Positions 21,357 through 29,385 of a stretch of 29,985 nt of DNA are shown in pieces; within the stretch, counting starts at the first letter, position 1; each line of letters starts with the position of its first letter. The stretch lies in the NCBI GenBank assembly GCA_030630445.1, contig DAOVNC010000003.1, forward strand, positions 1-29,985, written 5' to 3'. Origin of the DNA: Kiritimatiellales bacterium (lineage in GTDB: Bacteria > Verrucomicrobiota > Kiritimatiellia > Kiritimatiellales > Pontiellaceae). The notes under the pieces are model-generated. The model had not been told where the DNA came from. It saw only the letters and a list, made by a program, of their open reading frames with translations, and did not search any database. A program made the position numbers and the translations under genes.

Positions 21357-24300
21357 ATGAGTAAGTGGACTAAAACAGCTAGATGGATCTGTATCGCATG
21401 TATGCTCGGCGCATCTGGAAATCTCTTCGCGCAAGAGGATCACTTGATCGAAAACCAGCGCACTAACATTATCTATAATACAGAATGGGGAGATACCTAT
21501 CTCGGCAAGTACACTGATGGCAACGGCCTATACGTCACAAATCCAGCAACATTGACGAGCAAAGGTAATGCGTATGTTGGTTTTCTGCCTTCTGCTTCCA
21601 ACAATACAGCTTGGGTAAGCACTGGAGTATCCTCATGGATTATTGATGGCTCATTACAGATTGGCGGGACAAATAATGCAGGCAACACGGTTACTGTCCA
21701 AGACAGGGGCACAATCGAAATCGAAGGCCTTTCAATTCTTGGCGCGGCGAATGGAAACACTTTTACATTGGGAACCAATGGAACGCTTTATGTGAAGTCT
21801 GATTTCAACGCTTCCATGGACGGCTTTATTTATGAAGCCGAGAATACTCTAAAAGTGGGGGGAGAACTAAGCGGGCTGGATAATGTCGAGGAAAGACGAA
21901 TTGTCAGCTTGATTGGCTCAAACGCCACATGGAGCTTTGGGGGAGACCTGCTTACTATCGGCGGTCTATCAGATTCAAACCATGTGTCTTTTGAATCGGG
22001 CGCAACCGTTTCAGTCAGTAATGCAACCCTAGGAGCTGGCGGAGACTACAACTCATTAGCAATCACGGGTGGCTCAATATTTTCGGTCAGCAATGCCACG
22101 CTCGGTGCTGGAGGAGACTTCAACTCAATGACCCTCAGCGACAATGGCACAGCATTTTCGGTCAACAACCTGGCCATCGGCTCCTTAGCCACCATGACCA
22201 ATGAATTGGTCATTTCCACTGGAGCACGAACCCATATTCTCGATTCGCTCACTATTCAGGGAGCAGGGAATTCTCTACAGGTAACCAACGGGGGTTGGCT
22301 TGAAGTAGAAATGGATTTCGATGCCACCATGGCTGGCTTTGAGCTTCAGAATGGTGGTGGACTTGAGGCGCACCGCAATCTAACTCTGGATGCAATTACA
22401 AATGGCGTCCGCGTAGTTCTAGACGGAGAAAATGCCTTATGGGATAGGGGTGGGCTGGATCTGAATATCGGGTCTACTTTTACGAATGGCGGGAACAGCC
22501 TCGTGGTTGAAAACGGAGCCCGAGCACAAGGGAACCAACTCAACTTTGGAACTTCATCTGCCGGCAACAGCCTAGATGTAACTACTGATGGGGAAGTTCG
22601 GGTCGGCACACTCATCGTCGGTAGCGGAAATGACGTTGCCATGGAGCATGGAGGAAACCTCATCATCGAAGGGGGAGGATCAATTCTCGATGGAAACCTG
22701 TCGGTCACCAAAGGCGGAAAACTCACCTTTGAGTCAGACTATGATCTCGGCGGCGATGGCACTTTGTATTGGCAAGATGGCGGTATTCTTGAAGCACAAG
22801 GAGCAGCTCCCATCTTTAACAGCATGGTCGTTAACGGCGAATATATTGAGTACGGAACCCTCTTTCTACAACGCGGACAAATCCTCGTCCTGAATGGTTC
22901 AAATGCCACGTGGAATGCTGCAGCGCACAACCTGCATATTGGCGACCTATCTTCAGGGAACGCCTTGCTCGTCACCAACGGAGCAAATGCCAACGTTAAA
23001 AGCATGACCATCGGCGACTTCAAGGAAGGCGGTAACGACAACTTGGTACTCATCACCGGCGACGGCTCGGAAATCCGCAGCTTTGGCGACATTGAAGTTG
23101 GAGGACGGCTTCTGGCTGGGGAATGGTATAATGGCGGCATCAGCAACATGATCACAGTGGGCGATGGCGGAACGCTCACCGCACTCGGAACACTGCATAA
23201 CCGCAACACCACGGGAACCAGCGGTCTGGACATCAAACCTGGCGGAGTCGTGGATGTCCAAGACTACTATCAAGCCAGCGGCGCATATCTAAACATCTAT
23301 ACCGATGCGTCTGGAACCAACGCCGGGCTGTTGCATGCTACAGATACCGCCGAGTTTGAGGCTGGCTCCAAATTTGGTTTCGATGCAATTGCCGCGTTGG
23401 ATCTTGGCAAGGTCTACACCAACAAAATCGTCGAGGCGGGAACCCTTATTGTTGGAGGAGTAACCAACGCCACGACTGCCAATCTGGGTGCATTGGAAAA
23501 GACCGGTGGCTTATTGGTCAACTACGAGTTATGGGAACAGGATCAGGATATCTACACCTACTTCATCCGACGCTCCATCGCCGATGTCGGAGGTCTCGAT
23601 GGCATGCTGGCCGATATTTCCAAGGAAATCGCATGGCTCGCCTCGCAAGGAAACGCCGCGGCGTCGAATCAACTGGTAATCATAGACAACATGGGTAGTG
23701 CACAAGAACTGAAGCTTCAGATGGAGCAGATGTATTCCTATAGTCTGCCCACCTACATGCACAACCAAGGTGTATTTGGTGGGATCGACCAGGTACGGGC
23801 TCGTGGCACATCTTTCCATGGAACAGCCGACACAAGCGCCCTCCCAAAACCCGATGGCGTAGCGGGACCACATGCCGAAGATCAGGGACTGCATGGCTGG
23901 GCCAAGGTCTACGGCAGCTTTGGAAACCGTAGCGAGGACGACAGCTCTGGTTTCGTAGATGGCTACGATGCTCAGGCCTATGGAACCGTCATTGGGCTGG
24001 ATCAAGCCTTCGGCGATTGGTTGTTTGGTATCGCGGGTGGATTTGCCGGCTCCACATTGGACGGCGACAATGGCGATGAAAGCGATGCCACCACCGGCTA
24101 TGGAATTCTCTACGCCAACTATGGCACGAAGGACTGGTTTGGCGACCTCGCCTTGAGCTATGGCCTGACGGACATGGACAATACCTCCGGCACGGACTTC
24201 GATGTAACGTCCAGCGTGGAGGCCTCCCAGTCCATGTTCTACATCGGCGGTGGATATCAATTCGAAGATGAACCCTCCGGTGCCCTGCTCCGCCCGTTGC

Positions 24301-24707
24301 TCGGTCTTCAGGTCAGCCAGTTCGATCAGGATGCCTATGCGGAAGAATCCTCCAACGCGCTGGCCAAGGATGTGGACGCCTACGACCGCTGGAGCTATCA
24401 GTCCACCTTTGGCGCATCTCTGATATTCCCGAAGGAGGGTCAAAAGGTGGACATGGAACTCCAGCTGCGCACCTACTGGTTGCACGAGTTCAACGGTGAT
24501 GAAGAAAACGTGGGCTACACGCTCATCGACTCCGGCCTGCCCGGTCAATTCGTGCTGCGCTCGCCCGATCAGAATATCGTCCAACTCGGTACGGGGTTCG
24601 TGACGAACTGGAAGACTGGATGGCAACTGCGGGCGGATATCGACGTCCTACTCGGCGGAACCTACACCTCCACAACCATCAGCGGTGCCCTGCTCTACGA
24701 GTTTTAA
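21357..24707 (+). CDS. autotransporter with beta-helix passenger
   Basis: This 1,116-residue type V secreted protein starts at 21357, after AAAGGGG. A signal peptide runs to about FAQ (residue 26). Residues up to about 790 form a passenger of repeated short strands of the form N-S-L-x-V-x-x-G-G (for example NSLQVTNGGWLEV, NSLVVENGARAQ, NALLVTNGANANV), as in pectin-lyase-like beta-helices. A near-exact 24-residue tandem duplication (SVSNATLGAGGDYNS / SVSNATLGAGGDFNS) is at about 22010-22125. The last 300 residues form the autotransporter barrel (GLHGWAKVYGSFGNRSEDD onward) ending in LLYEF, the terminal aromatic needed for outer-membrane insertion. Function (adhesin or polysaccharide binding) is unknown. 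Confidence 0.88.
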   Translation: MSKWTKTARWICIACMLGASGNLFAQEDHLIENQRTNIIYNTEWGDTYLGKYTDGNGLYVTNPATLTSKGNAYVGFLPSASNNTAWVSTGVSSWIIDGSLQIGGTNNAGNTVTVQDRGTIEIEGLSILGAANGNTFTLGTNGTLYVKSDFNASMDGFIYEAENTLKVGGELSGLDNVEERRIVSLIGSNATWSFGGDLLTIGGLSDSNHVSFESGATVSVSNATLGAGGDYNSLAITGGSIFSVSNATLGAGGDFNSMTLSDNGTAFSVNNLAIGSLATMTNELVISTGARTHILDSLTIQGAGNSLQVTNGGWLEVEMDFDATMAGFELQNGGGLEAHRNLTLDAITNGVRVVLDGENALWDRGGLDLNIGSTFTNGGNSLVVENGARAQGNQLNFGTSSAGNSLDVTTDGEVRVGTLIVGSGNDVAMEHGGNLIIEGGGSILDGNLSVTKGGKLTFESDYDLGGDGTLYWQDGGILEAQGAAPIFNSMVVNGEYIEYGTLFLQRGQILVLNGSNATWNAAAHNLHIGDLSSGNALLVTNGANANVKSMTIGDFKEGGNDNLVLITGDGSEIRSFGDIEVGGRLLAGEWYNGGISNMITVGDGGTLTALGTLHNRNTTGTSGLDIKPGGVVDVQDYYQASGAYLNIYTDASGTNAGLLHATDTAEFEAGSKFGFDAIAALDLGKVYTNKIVEAGTLIVGGVTNATTANLGALEKTGGLLVNYELWEQDQDIYTYFIRRSIADVGGLDGMLADISKEIAWLASQGNAAASNQLVIIDNMGSAQELKLQMEQMYSYSLPTYMHNQGVFGGIDQVRARGTSFHGTADTSALPKPDGVAGPHAEDQGLHGWAKVYGSFGNRSEDDSSGFVDGYDAQAYGTVIGLDQAFGDWLFGIAGGFAGSTLDGDNGDESDATTGYGILYANYGTKDWFGDLALSYGLTDMDNTSGTDFDVTSSVEASQSMFYIGGGYQFEDEPSGALLRPLLGLQVSQFDQDAYAEESSNALAKDVDAYDRWSYQSTFGASLIFPKEGQKVDMELQLRTYWLHEFNGDEENVGYTLIDSGLPGQFVLRSPDQNIVQLGTGFVTNWKTGWQLRADIDVLLGGTYTSTTISGALLYEF

Positions 24708-24728
24708 ACAACCCATAAACTCCACACG

Positions 24729-24760
24729 AAAAAACGCCCCCGAAATCCGGAGGCGTTTTT
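24729..24760. terminator. bidirectional intrinsic terminator
   Basis: AAAAACGCC / GGCGTTTTT with an inner CCG/CGG and one mismatch. There are T runs on both strands, so it can end the autotransporter transcript (+) and the ilvC transcript (-, after crossing the neighbouring repeat). Confidence 0.8.
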
Positions 24761-24763
24761 CAT

Positions 24764-24824
24764 GTGGGGCGGACTTTCCAGTCTGCCCCCGCCTGCCGGG
24801 AGCAGGCTGGAAAGCCTGCTCCAC
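24764..24824. repeat. two-hairpin palindromic element, copy 2
   Basis: Same layout as 20051-20101: outer GTGG/CCAC, GGCGGACT-TTCC-AGTCTGCC, then GCAGGCT-GGAA-AGCCTGC. The link is longer here (CCCCGCCTGCCGGGA). It lies between the terminator and the ilvC stop codon. Confidence 0.75.
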
Positions 24825-24830
24825 ATTTTC

Positions 24831-26303
24831 TTAGAGCGCCTTCATGCCGCTCATGGCGTCGCGGAGAAATTCGCCGACTTCCTCGACGAGGTGGCCGCGG
24901 ATCTGCGCGTTGATTCCAACGAGCGTCTTGTTGTCAACGCTGTTGTCTTTGAGCTCCAGTCCCTTGCCGATCACGTCGGTTCCGATCTGGCTCATGAAAT
25001 CCTTGAGCATCGGTTCGCAGGCGTGCGCGAAGAGGTAGCAGCCGTATTCGGCGGTGTCGGAAATGACGCGGTTCATTTCGTAGAGTTTCTTCCGCGCAAT
25101 CGTATTGGCGATCAGCGGCGTTTCGTGGAGCGATTCGTAGTAGGCCGATTCCGGCTCGATTCCGGCTTCGACCATGGCTTCGAACGCCAACTCGACGCCC
25201 ACCTTGACCATGGCGACCATCAGGATGCCTTTGTCGAAGTATTCCTGCTCGGTGATTTCGACGGTGGCGGCCGGGGTTTGCTCGAAGGTGCTCTTGCCGG
25301 TTTCTTCGCGCCAGGTCAGCAGCTTGACATCGTCGTTCGCCCAATCCTCCATCATGGTGCGGGAGAACTCGCCGGAGAAAATGTCGTCCATGTGCTTTTC
25401 GAAAAGCGGGCGCATGATTTCCTTAAGGTCTTCGGACAGATCGAAGGCCTTGATTTTGGCGGGGTTGGAGAGGCGGTCCATCATGTTGGTGATGCCGCCT
25501 TGCTTGAGCGCTTCGGTGATGGTTTCCCATCCGTACTGGATAAATTTGACGGCCCATCCGGCATCGATGCCTTCGGAGGTCATCTTGTCGAAACAGAGCA
25601 ATGCGCCCGCCTGCAACATGCCGCAGAGGATGGTCTGCTCGCCCATGAGGTCGGATTTTACTTCCGCCACGAAGGAGGATTCAAGTACGCCGGCGCGGTC
25701 GCCGCCCTGCGCGGAACATAAGGCCTTGGCAATTTCAAGGCCGTCGCTGTTGGGATCGTTTTCACGATGCACAGCGATGAGGGTCGGAACGCCGAAGCCG
25801 CGCTTGTATTCCTCGCGCACCTCGGAACCGGGCGACTTTGGGGCAACCATGATGACGGTGAGGTCTTTGCGAATCTCGGTACCTTCCTCGACAATGTTGA
25901 AGCCGTGGGCATAGGTAAAGGTCGCGCCTTCCTTCATCAGTGGAATAACCGCTTTCACAACGGCGGTGTGCTGCTTGTCGGGCGTGAGGTTCATCACGAT
26001 GTCGGCAGTCGGCAGCAGTTCTTCGTAGGTGCCGACGGTAAAGCCGTTTTCGGAGGCGTTGAGGAAGGATTGGCGCTTCTCGGCAATCGCCGCGTCGCGA
26101 AGCGTGTAGGAAACGTCGAGTCCGCTATCGCGCATGTTCAGGCCTTGGTTGAGCCCCTGTGCTCCGCAACCGACGATGACGATCTTCTTTCCCTTGGCAT
26201 ATTCGCACCCGTTAACGAATTCCGATGCATCCATAAAGCGGCAGGTACCGGCCTCTTGCAACTGGCGGCGCAGCGGCAGCGTATTGAAATAGTTCTTTCC
26301 CAT
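24831..26303 (-). CDS. ilvC: ketol-acid reductoisomerase (class II)
   Basis: This 490-residue NADPH-dependent enzyme catalyses the second common step of valine and isoleucine synthesis and supplies the precursor for leucine. The Rossmann motif is VGCGAQGLNQGLNM near residue 50, and VMNLTPDKQH and YAHGFNIVEEGTEIRKDL follow. Its length of about 490, like the E. coli enzyme, marks the long class II form with a duplicated C-terminal domain (EALKQGGITNMMD, then a second VISDTAEYG). The start at 26303 has a clear GGAG site; longer starts run through heptad repeats. It is divergent from an IlvY-type regulator, as in enterobacteria. Confidence 0.96.
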   Translation of the reverse strand: MGKNYFNTLPLRRQLQEAGTCRFMDASEFVNGCEYAKGKKIVIVGCGAQGLNQGLNMRDSGLDVSYTLRDAAIAEKRQSFLNASENGFTVGTYEELLPTADIVMNLTPDKQHTAVVKAVIPLMKEGATFTYAHGFNIVEEGTEIRKDLTVIMVAPKSPGSEVREEYKRGFGVPTLIAVHRENDPNSDGLEIAKALCSAQGGDRAGVLESSFVAEVKSDLMGEQTILCGMLQAGALLCFDKMTSEGIDAGWAVKFIQYGWETITEALKQGGITNMMDRLSNPAKIKAFDLSEDLKEIMRPLFEKHMDDIFSGEFSRTMMEDWANDDVKLLTWREETGKSTFEQTPAATVEITEQEYFDKGILMVAMVKVGVELAFEAMVEAGIEPESAYYESLHETPLIANTIARKKLYEMNRVISDTAEYGCYLFAHACEPMLKDFMSQIGTDVIGKGLELKDNSVDNKTLVGINAQIRGHLVEEVGEFLRDAMSGMKAL

Positions 26304-26402
26304 TGTTTTCTCCTTGGTTGATTTGAACGGGCGGAAGCTACCCGAACTTTGGTGTTGCGTAAATTGATTTATTATGAATATTATGTTGCGTTTTTTGAAA
26401 CA

Positions 26403-26486
26403 TATTGCGTATTGCGTATTGCGTATTGCGTATTTTTTCGCGGTCGATGCCGCATGCAAGTAATACGTAGTACGCAATACGCAGTA
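26403..26486 (-). repeat. heptad repeat hairpin in the ilvC-ilvY gap
   Basis: Four full TATTGCG units plus TATT (26403-26434), a 27-base spacer, and an inverted block (26462-26482) that matches the reverse complement of three units at 19 of 21 positions. It takes up much of the 198-base divergent intergenic region. An AT-rich stretch at 26355-26400 remains for promoters and operators, and I see no certain IlvY site. Confidence 0.75.
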
Positions 26487-26501
26487 GGAGTCATAAAACC
26501 C

Positions 26502-27368
26502 ATGAATATTCAAGCACTGGAAACATTTATCAGAACAGTGGAGTTGCTGCATTTCGGGCGTGCAAGCCGGGCGTGCAACCTAAGTCCGTCGGCGCTGACA
26601 CGCACCATCCAACGATTGGAAGAGGAAATTGGCCAAGCTCTTTTCCTGCGCGACAACCGCAGCGTTGCGCTGACGGACGCAGGTCGCCAGCTACTGACCT
26701 ACGCCCGCAGTGCCGTGATGGAATGGCAACATTTCCAGGAGTCGCTCGCACCCGAAGGCGATAAGGTGACAGGCACAATATCAATCTATGCTTCCATTAC
26801 GGCGGTATACAGCCTGTTGCCGGATTTGCTGGAAGCCTATCGCTCGGCATTCCCCGAGGTGCATTTGGATCTCCGGACCGGCGATGCCGAAAAGGCGGTC
26901 GAACAGGTGTTGAGCGGGGAGATCGATCTGGCCGTCGCGGCGCTACCCGACCGTAGGCAGACGCGGATTGTTTTTATGCCGTTGGCGGAAACCCCGTTGG
27001 TTTTCATTGCGCCGCACCCGCTCGACCGGATCGACCTTTCGCAGATTCCGCTGGTGGTTCCACAGTCGGGGCTGGCGCGGCAGCGGCTGGATGCGTGGCT
27101 GAAGGAGCACGGCATTGTTCCCGACATTTCCTCCGAGGTTTCGGGCAACGAGGCGTTGATTGCCATGGTGCGGCTAGGAGCGGGGGTCGGCATTGTCCCC
27201 CTGCTCGCACTGGAACGCAGTCCGTTTCGCGAGGAGGTCCGGGTGGTTTCCCGCGCACCGAAGCTGGCCCCCTATGTGGTGGGATTGTGCTCCAACAAGC
27301 GAACCTTGAAGCGCCCGGCCGTGAAGGCCATGTGGCAATTGACGGAAAAACTGGGAGCCGGGAACTAG
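26502..27368 (+). CDS. ilvY: LysR family regulator, IlvY type
   Basis: This 288-residue activator has an N-terminal winged helix-turn-helix (ALETFIRTVELLHFGRASRACNLSPSALTRTIQRLEEEIGQ, residues 5-45) and a LysR substrate domain (TGTISIYASITAVYSLLPDLL, then TGDAEKAVEQVLSGEIDLAVAALP). It aligns closely by eye with E. coli IlvY, including HFGRASRA, SPSALTR and the RDNRSVALT block. IlvY senses acetohydroxybutyrate or acetolactate and activates ilvC. The divergent ilvC fits exactly. I use ATG 26502 with AGGAG; earlier codons derive from the period-7 repeat. Its stop shares the palindrome CTAG with the convergent barrel gene. Confidence 0.92.
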   Translation: MNIQALETFIRTVELLHFGRASRACNLSPSALTRTIQRLEEEIGQALFLRDNRSVALTDAGRQLLTYARSAVMEWQHFQESLAPEGDKVTGTISIYASITAVYSLLPDLLEAYRSAFPEVHLDLRTGDAEKAVEQVLSGEIDLAVAALPDRRQTRIVFMPLAETPLVFIAPHPLDRIDLSQIPLVVPQSGLARQRLDAWLKEHGIVPDISSEVSGNEALIAMVRLGAGVGIVPLLALERSPFREEVRVVSRAPKLAPYVVGLCSNKRTLKRPAVKAMWQLTEKLGAGN

Positions 27369-28894
27369 AAGGTCAACCCGATTCCGGCATGAAGCCGCGC
27401 AGTGCGCGGGTATTCCGTTCCATCGTATACGACGGTATCGTCGATGGATATGGCTGCACCAATATCAACCGACAGCGCCCAGAGGTTGAACCCAACACCG
27501 CCGGTCAGCACCCAGCCAATGTCTGCTTCTGCTAGGTTTTTGTAGGTGCCCAGCCGCAAGGCCACCAGTGATAGATCCAGCTCGGTTCCAAACGAGAGCC
27601 GCTGCACATTGTAGTTGTTTAGGATGGTGCCCGTTTCGAGCAATTCTAAATCCGATTCCAGCATGAAGCGCTTAACGGGAATCCAGGCGGCGCCGACCGT
27701 GACCTGTGGATCGAGAACCACATCCGGCACCCGGATGGTCTCAAGAACCCCATTCAATAAGATCTCTTGGTCATAGCCATCGAAGCGCGGGCTGTTCAGG
27801 TTGTGCCCGACCAGCGCAAACTGGAACTTCGGGATTCGATACATCGCGGCAAGGTCGAGTCCAAATGTGACGCTGTCATTGGAGGTATCCAGCGAGTCTT
27901 CAAGAATATCGGTATTGTCGTCGTTGAACACCCACACCTGGGTGCCGTAGACCCGTCCAAACAAGGCTTTGGCCGTCACTCCCAGCGAGAAATTGTCGTT
28001 CACCGCATAGCCGTAGCTGACCGGCACCTCAACCGCAGCAAACGCGCGGCCCGTGATGGAGGTTCGGTTGTTGGACAACAGATCGCCCACGCCACCGGAG
28101 TTTTCAATGATGGACGAAAGCGTGTCGATGGCAGCTTGAATCTGGCCTGAACCAATCGTGCCGTTTTCAATGAGTTCGGTCACCTTGGAATCAATATAGT
28201 TGATGACATCCTCGACTGGAGGGCTATTGAAAGCATCGCGGAGCTGTTCCTTCTGGCTATCGGAAAGCGCAGACCCCGGATCGAAAGTGTCCGAAGCCAT
28301 CGCATCCCGCAAGTCATCGACGATATCCGAAACGGCAATCCCAAGACCAAGCCGAACCAGATCGAGGTCGTTGATCCACCCGCCCATCTGGCCAAAGGCC
28401 CGTACGCCGATGCCAAAGTGCCCGATCTGCATGGCGGTGCCGGCGCTTGCGTTGAGCACGATCGTATCGCGGTCGCTAACATTGCCCAACGCGCCCGCCA
28501 TCGAAAGGAGGTTTTTGACACTTTCTGGCTGATCGAGCTGTGTTTCGAAGTTGTCAAAATCAATCCCTCCGAGGATCTCAAGGTAGTCGCCCAGATCACC
28601 GGTCAACGTTGCCCCCAGCCCAATCTCGACCATATTCCAGCCAAAGGCATGCTCTCCAAGGCCATTGTTATCGACGTCGCTTTCCCCTTTGCTGGCCATG
28701 AATCCGAGGGCGGCGGGATTGACGAGACCTGCGGCCGCATCGTCGACGGAAGCGACGGTGGCTCCTCCTAGACTTATTCCCCGGGTATCGGAAAAGCTAA
28801 TGTTCTCGATGGTCGCTGCCGCGCTGCCGCATAGGATGGCAGAAAGCAGAACCGCTTTTGATACTCTGCTGAACGTGCTGGGTTGGATAAGCAT
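27365..28894 (-). CDS. TraF-like (FadL/PorV-type) outer-membrane protein
   Basis: This 509-residue protein has a signal peptide (RVSKAVLLSAILCGSAAA), then the DTRGISLGGATVASVDDAAAGLVNPAALGF motif (36-65) typical of the FadL/PorV and TraF (PF13729-like) outer-membrane families. It ends in the aromatic-terminated strand RLHAGIGLTF. A central insert (about 195-270) is helical and acidic, with an IENSGGVGDLLSNN segment. The name 'conjugal transfer protein TraF' is a family label; no conjugation genes are here. A transport or surface-secretion role is more likely. The ribosome site AAGGAGG is strong. Its stop overlaps that of ilvY by three bases (27365-27367) in a shared CTAG, so the two genes collide. 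Confidence 0.85.
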   Translation of the reverse strand: MLIQPSTFSRVSKAVLLSAILCGSAAATIENISFSDTRGISLGGATVASVDDAAAGLVNPAALGFMASKGESDVDNNGLGEHAFGWNMVEIGLGATLTGDLGDYLEILGGIDFDNFETQLDQPESVKNLLSMAGALGNVSDRDTIVLNASAGTAMQIGHFGIGVRAFGQMGGWINDLDLVRLGLGIAVSDIVDDLRDAMASDTFDPGSALSDSQKEQLRDAFNSPPVEDVINYIDSKVTELIENGTIGSGQIQAAIDTLSSIIENSGGVGDLLSNNRTSITGRAFAAVEVPVSYGYAVNDNFSLGVTAKALFGRVYGTQVWVFNDDNTDILEDSLDTSNDSVTFGLDLAAMYRIPKFQFALVGHNLNSPRFDGYDQEILLNGVLETIRVPDVVLDPQVTVGAAWIPVKRFMLESDLELLETGTILNNYNVQRLSFGTELDLSLVALRLGTYKNLAEADIGWVLTGGVGFNLWALSVDIGAAISIDDTVVYDGTEYPRTARLHAGIGLTF

Positions 28895-28960
28895 TACCGA
28901 GCCTCCTTATTTTAACCGGAAAACCGTTGTTTCTATAGCAGGCTTGCTCGGCGGTTTACA

Positions 28961-28999
28961 GCAAAAAAAAGAAACGCCCCGGCAGGATATGCTGGAGCG
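28961..28999 (-). terminator. terminator after glnK
   Basis: On the minus strand a stem of CGC/GCG, CC/GG and GCA/TGC with one mismatch and one wobble (28975-28999) runs into eight T residues (28963-28970 are A on the plus strand). It ends the amtB-glnK transcript upstream of the barrel gene. Confidence 0.65.
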
Positions 29000-29026
29000 C
29001 CTCTGGGAAGAATGAAAATCCCTTAA

Positions 29027-29368
29027 TCAGCCAACGGCTTCGGTGCCTTTTTCGCCCGTGCGGATACGGATGCATTCCGGCAAATCGAGGACAAAGATTT
29101 TCCCGTCGCCAATGTTGCCGGTGCGCGCACCCTTGATAATGGCGTCGGTAGTGGATCCAACAAACTCATCGTTGACCGCCACCTCCAAGCGAACCTTTTT
29201 CAGCAGGTTCACTTCGATATCGGCACCCCGGTAGGATTCGTGATAGCCCTTCTGCTGGCCGCAGCCCATGGCGTTGGTGATGGACATTTTGAAGACGTCG
29301 GACTCGTAGAGCGACTGCTTCACCTCGTTAAGTGCTTCGGGCTGGATATATGCAATAATCAGTTTCAT
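29027..29368 (-). CDS. glnK: P-II family nitrogen regulator
   Basis: This 113-residue trimeric P-II signal protein senses 2-oxoglutarate, ATP and ADP and gates AmtB. It has MKLIIAYIQPEAL, the T-loop CGQQKGYHESYRGADIEVNLL, and the GARTGNIGDGKIFVLDLPECIRIRTGE block that binds the nucleotide. In the T-loop, position 51, the uridylylated tyrosine in enterobacterial P-II, is isoleucine (RGAD-I51-EVN). Classical GlnD uridylylation is therefore absent, and Y46 is not at the same site. R38 is Q. It lies 17 bases after amtB on the same strand, the reverse of the usual glnK-amtB order. The ribosome site is AAGGAG. Confidence 0.93.
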   Translation of the reverse strand: MKLIIAYIQPEALNEVKQSLYESDVFKMSITNAMGCGQQKGYHESYRGADIEVNLLKKVRLEVAVNDEFVGSTTDAIIKGARTGNIGDGKIFVLDLPECIRIRTGEKGTEAVG

Positions 29369-29385
29369 GACATGCTCCTTTCAAG

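Noticed and set aside
26349..26501. N-terminal extension of ilvY reading YCVLRIAYCV
   Set aside because: These residues come from the heptad repeat; the conserved helix-turn-helix begins at the ATG at 26502 with AGGAG.
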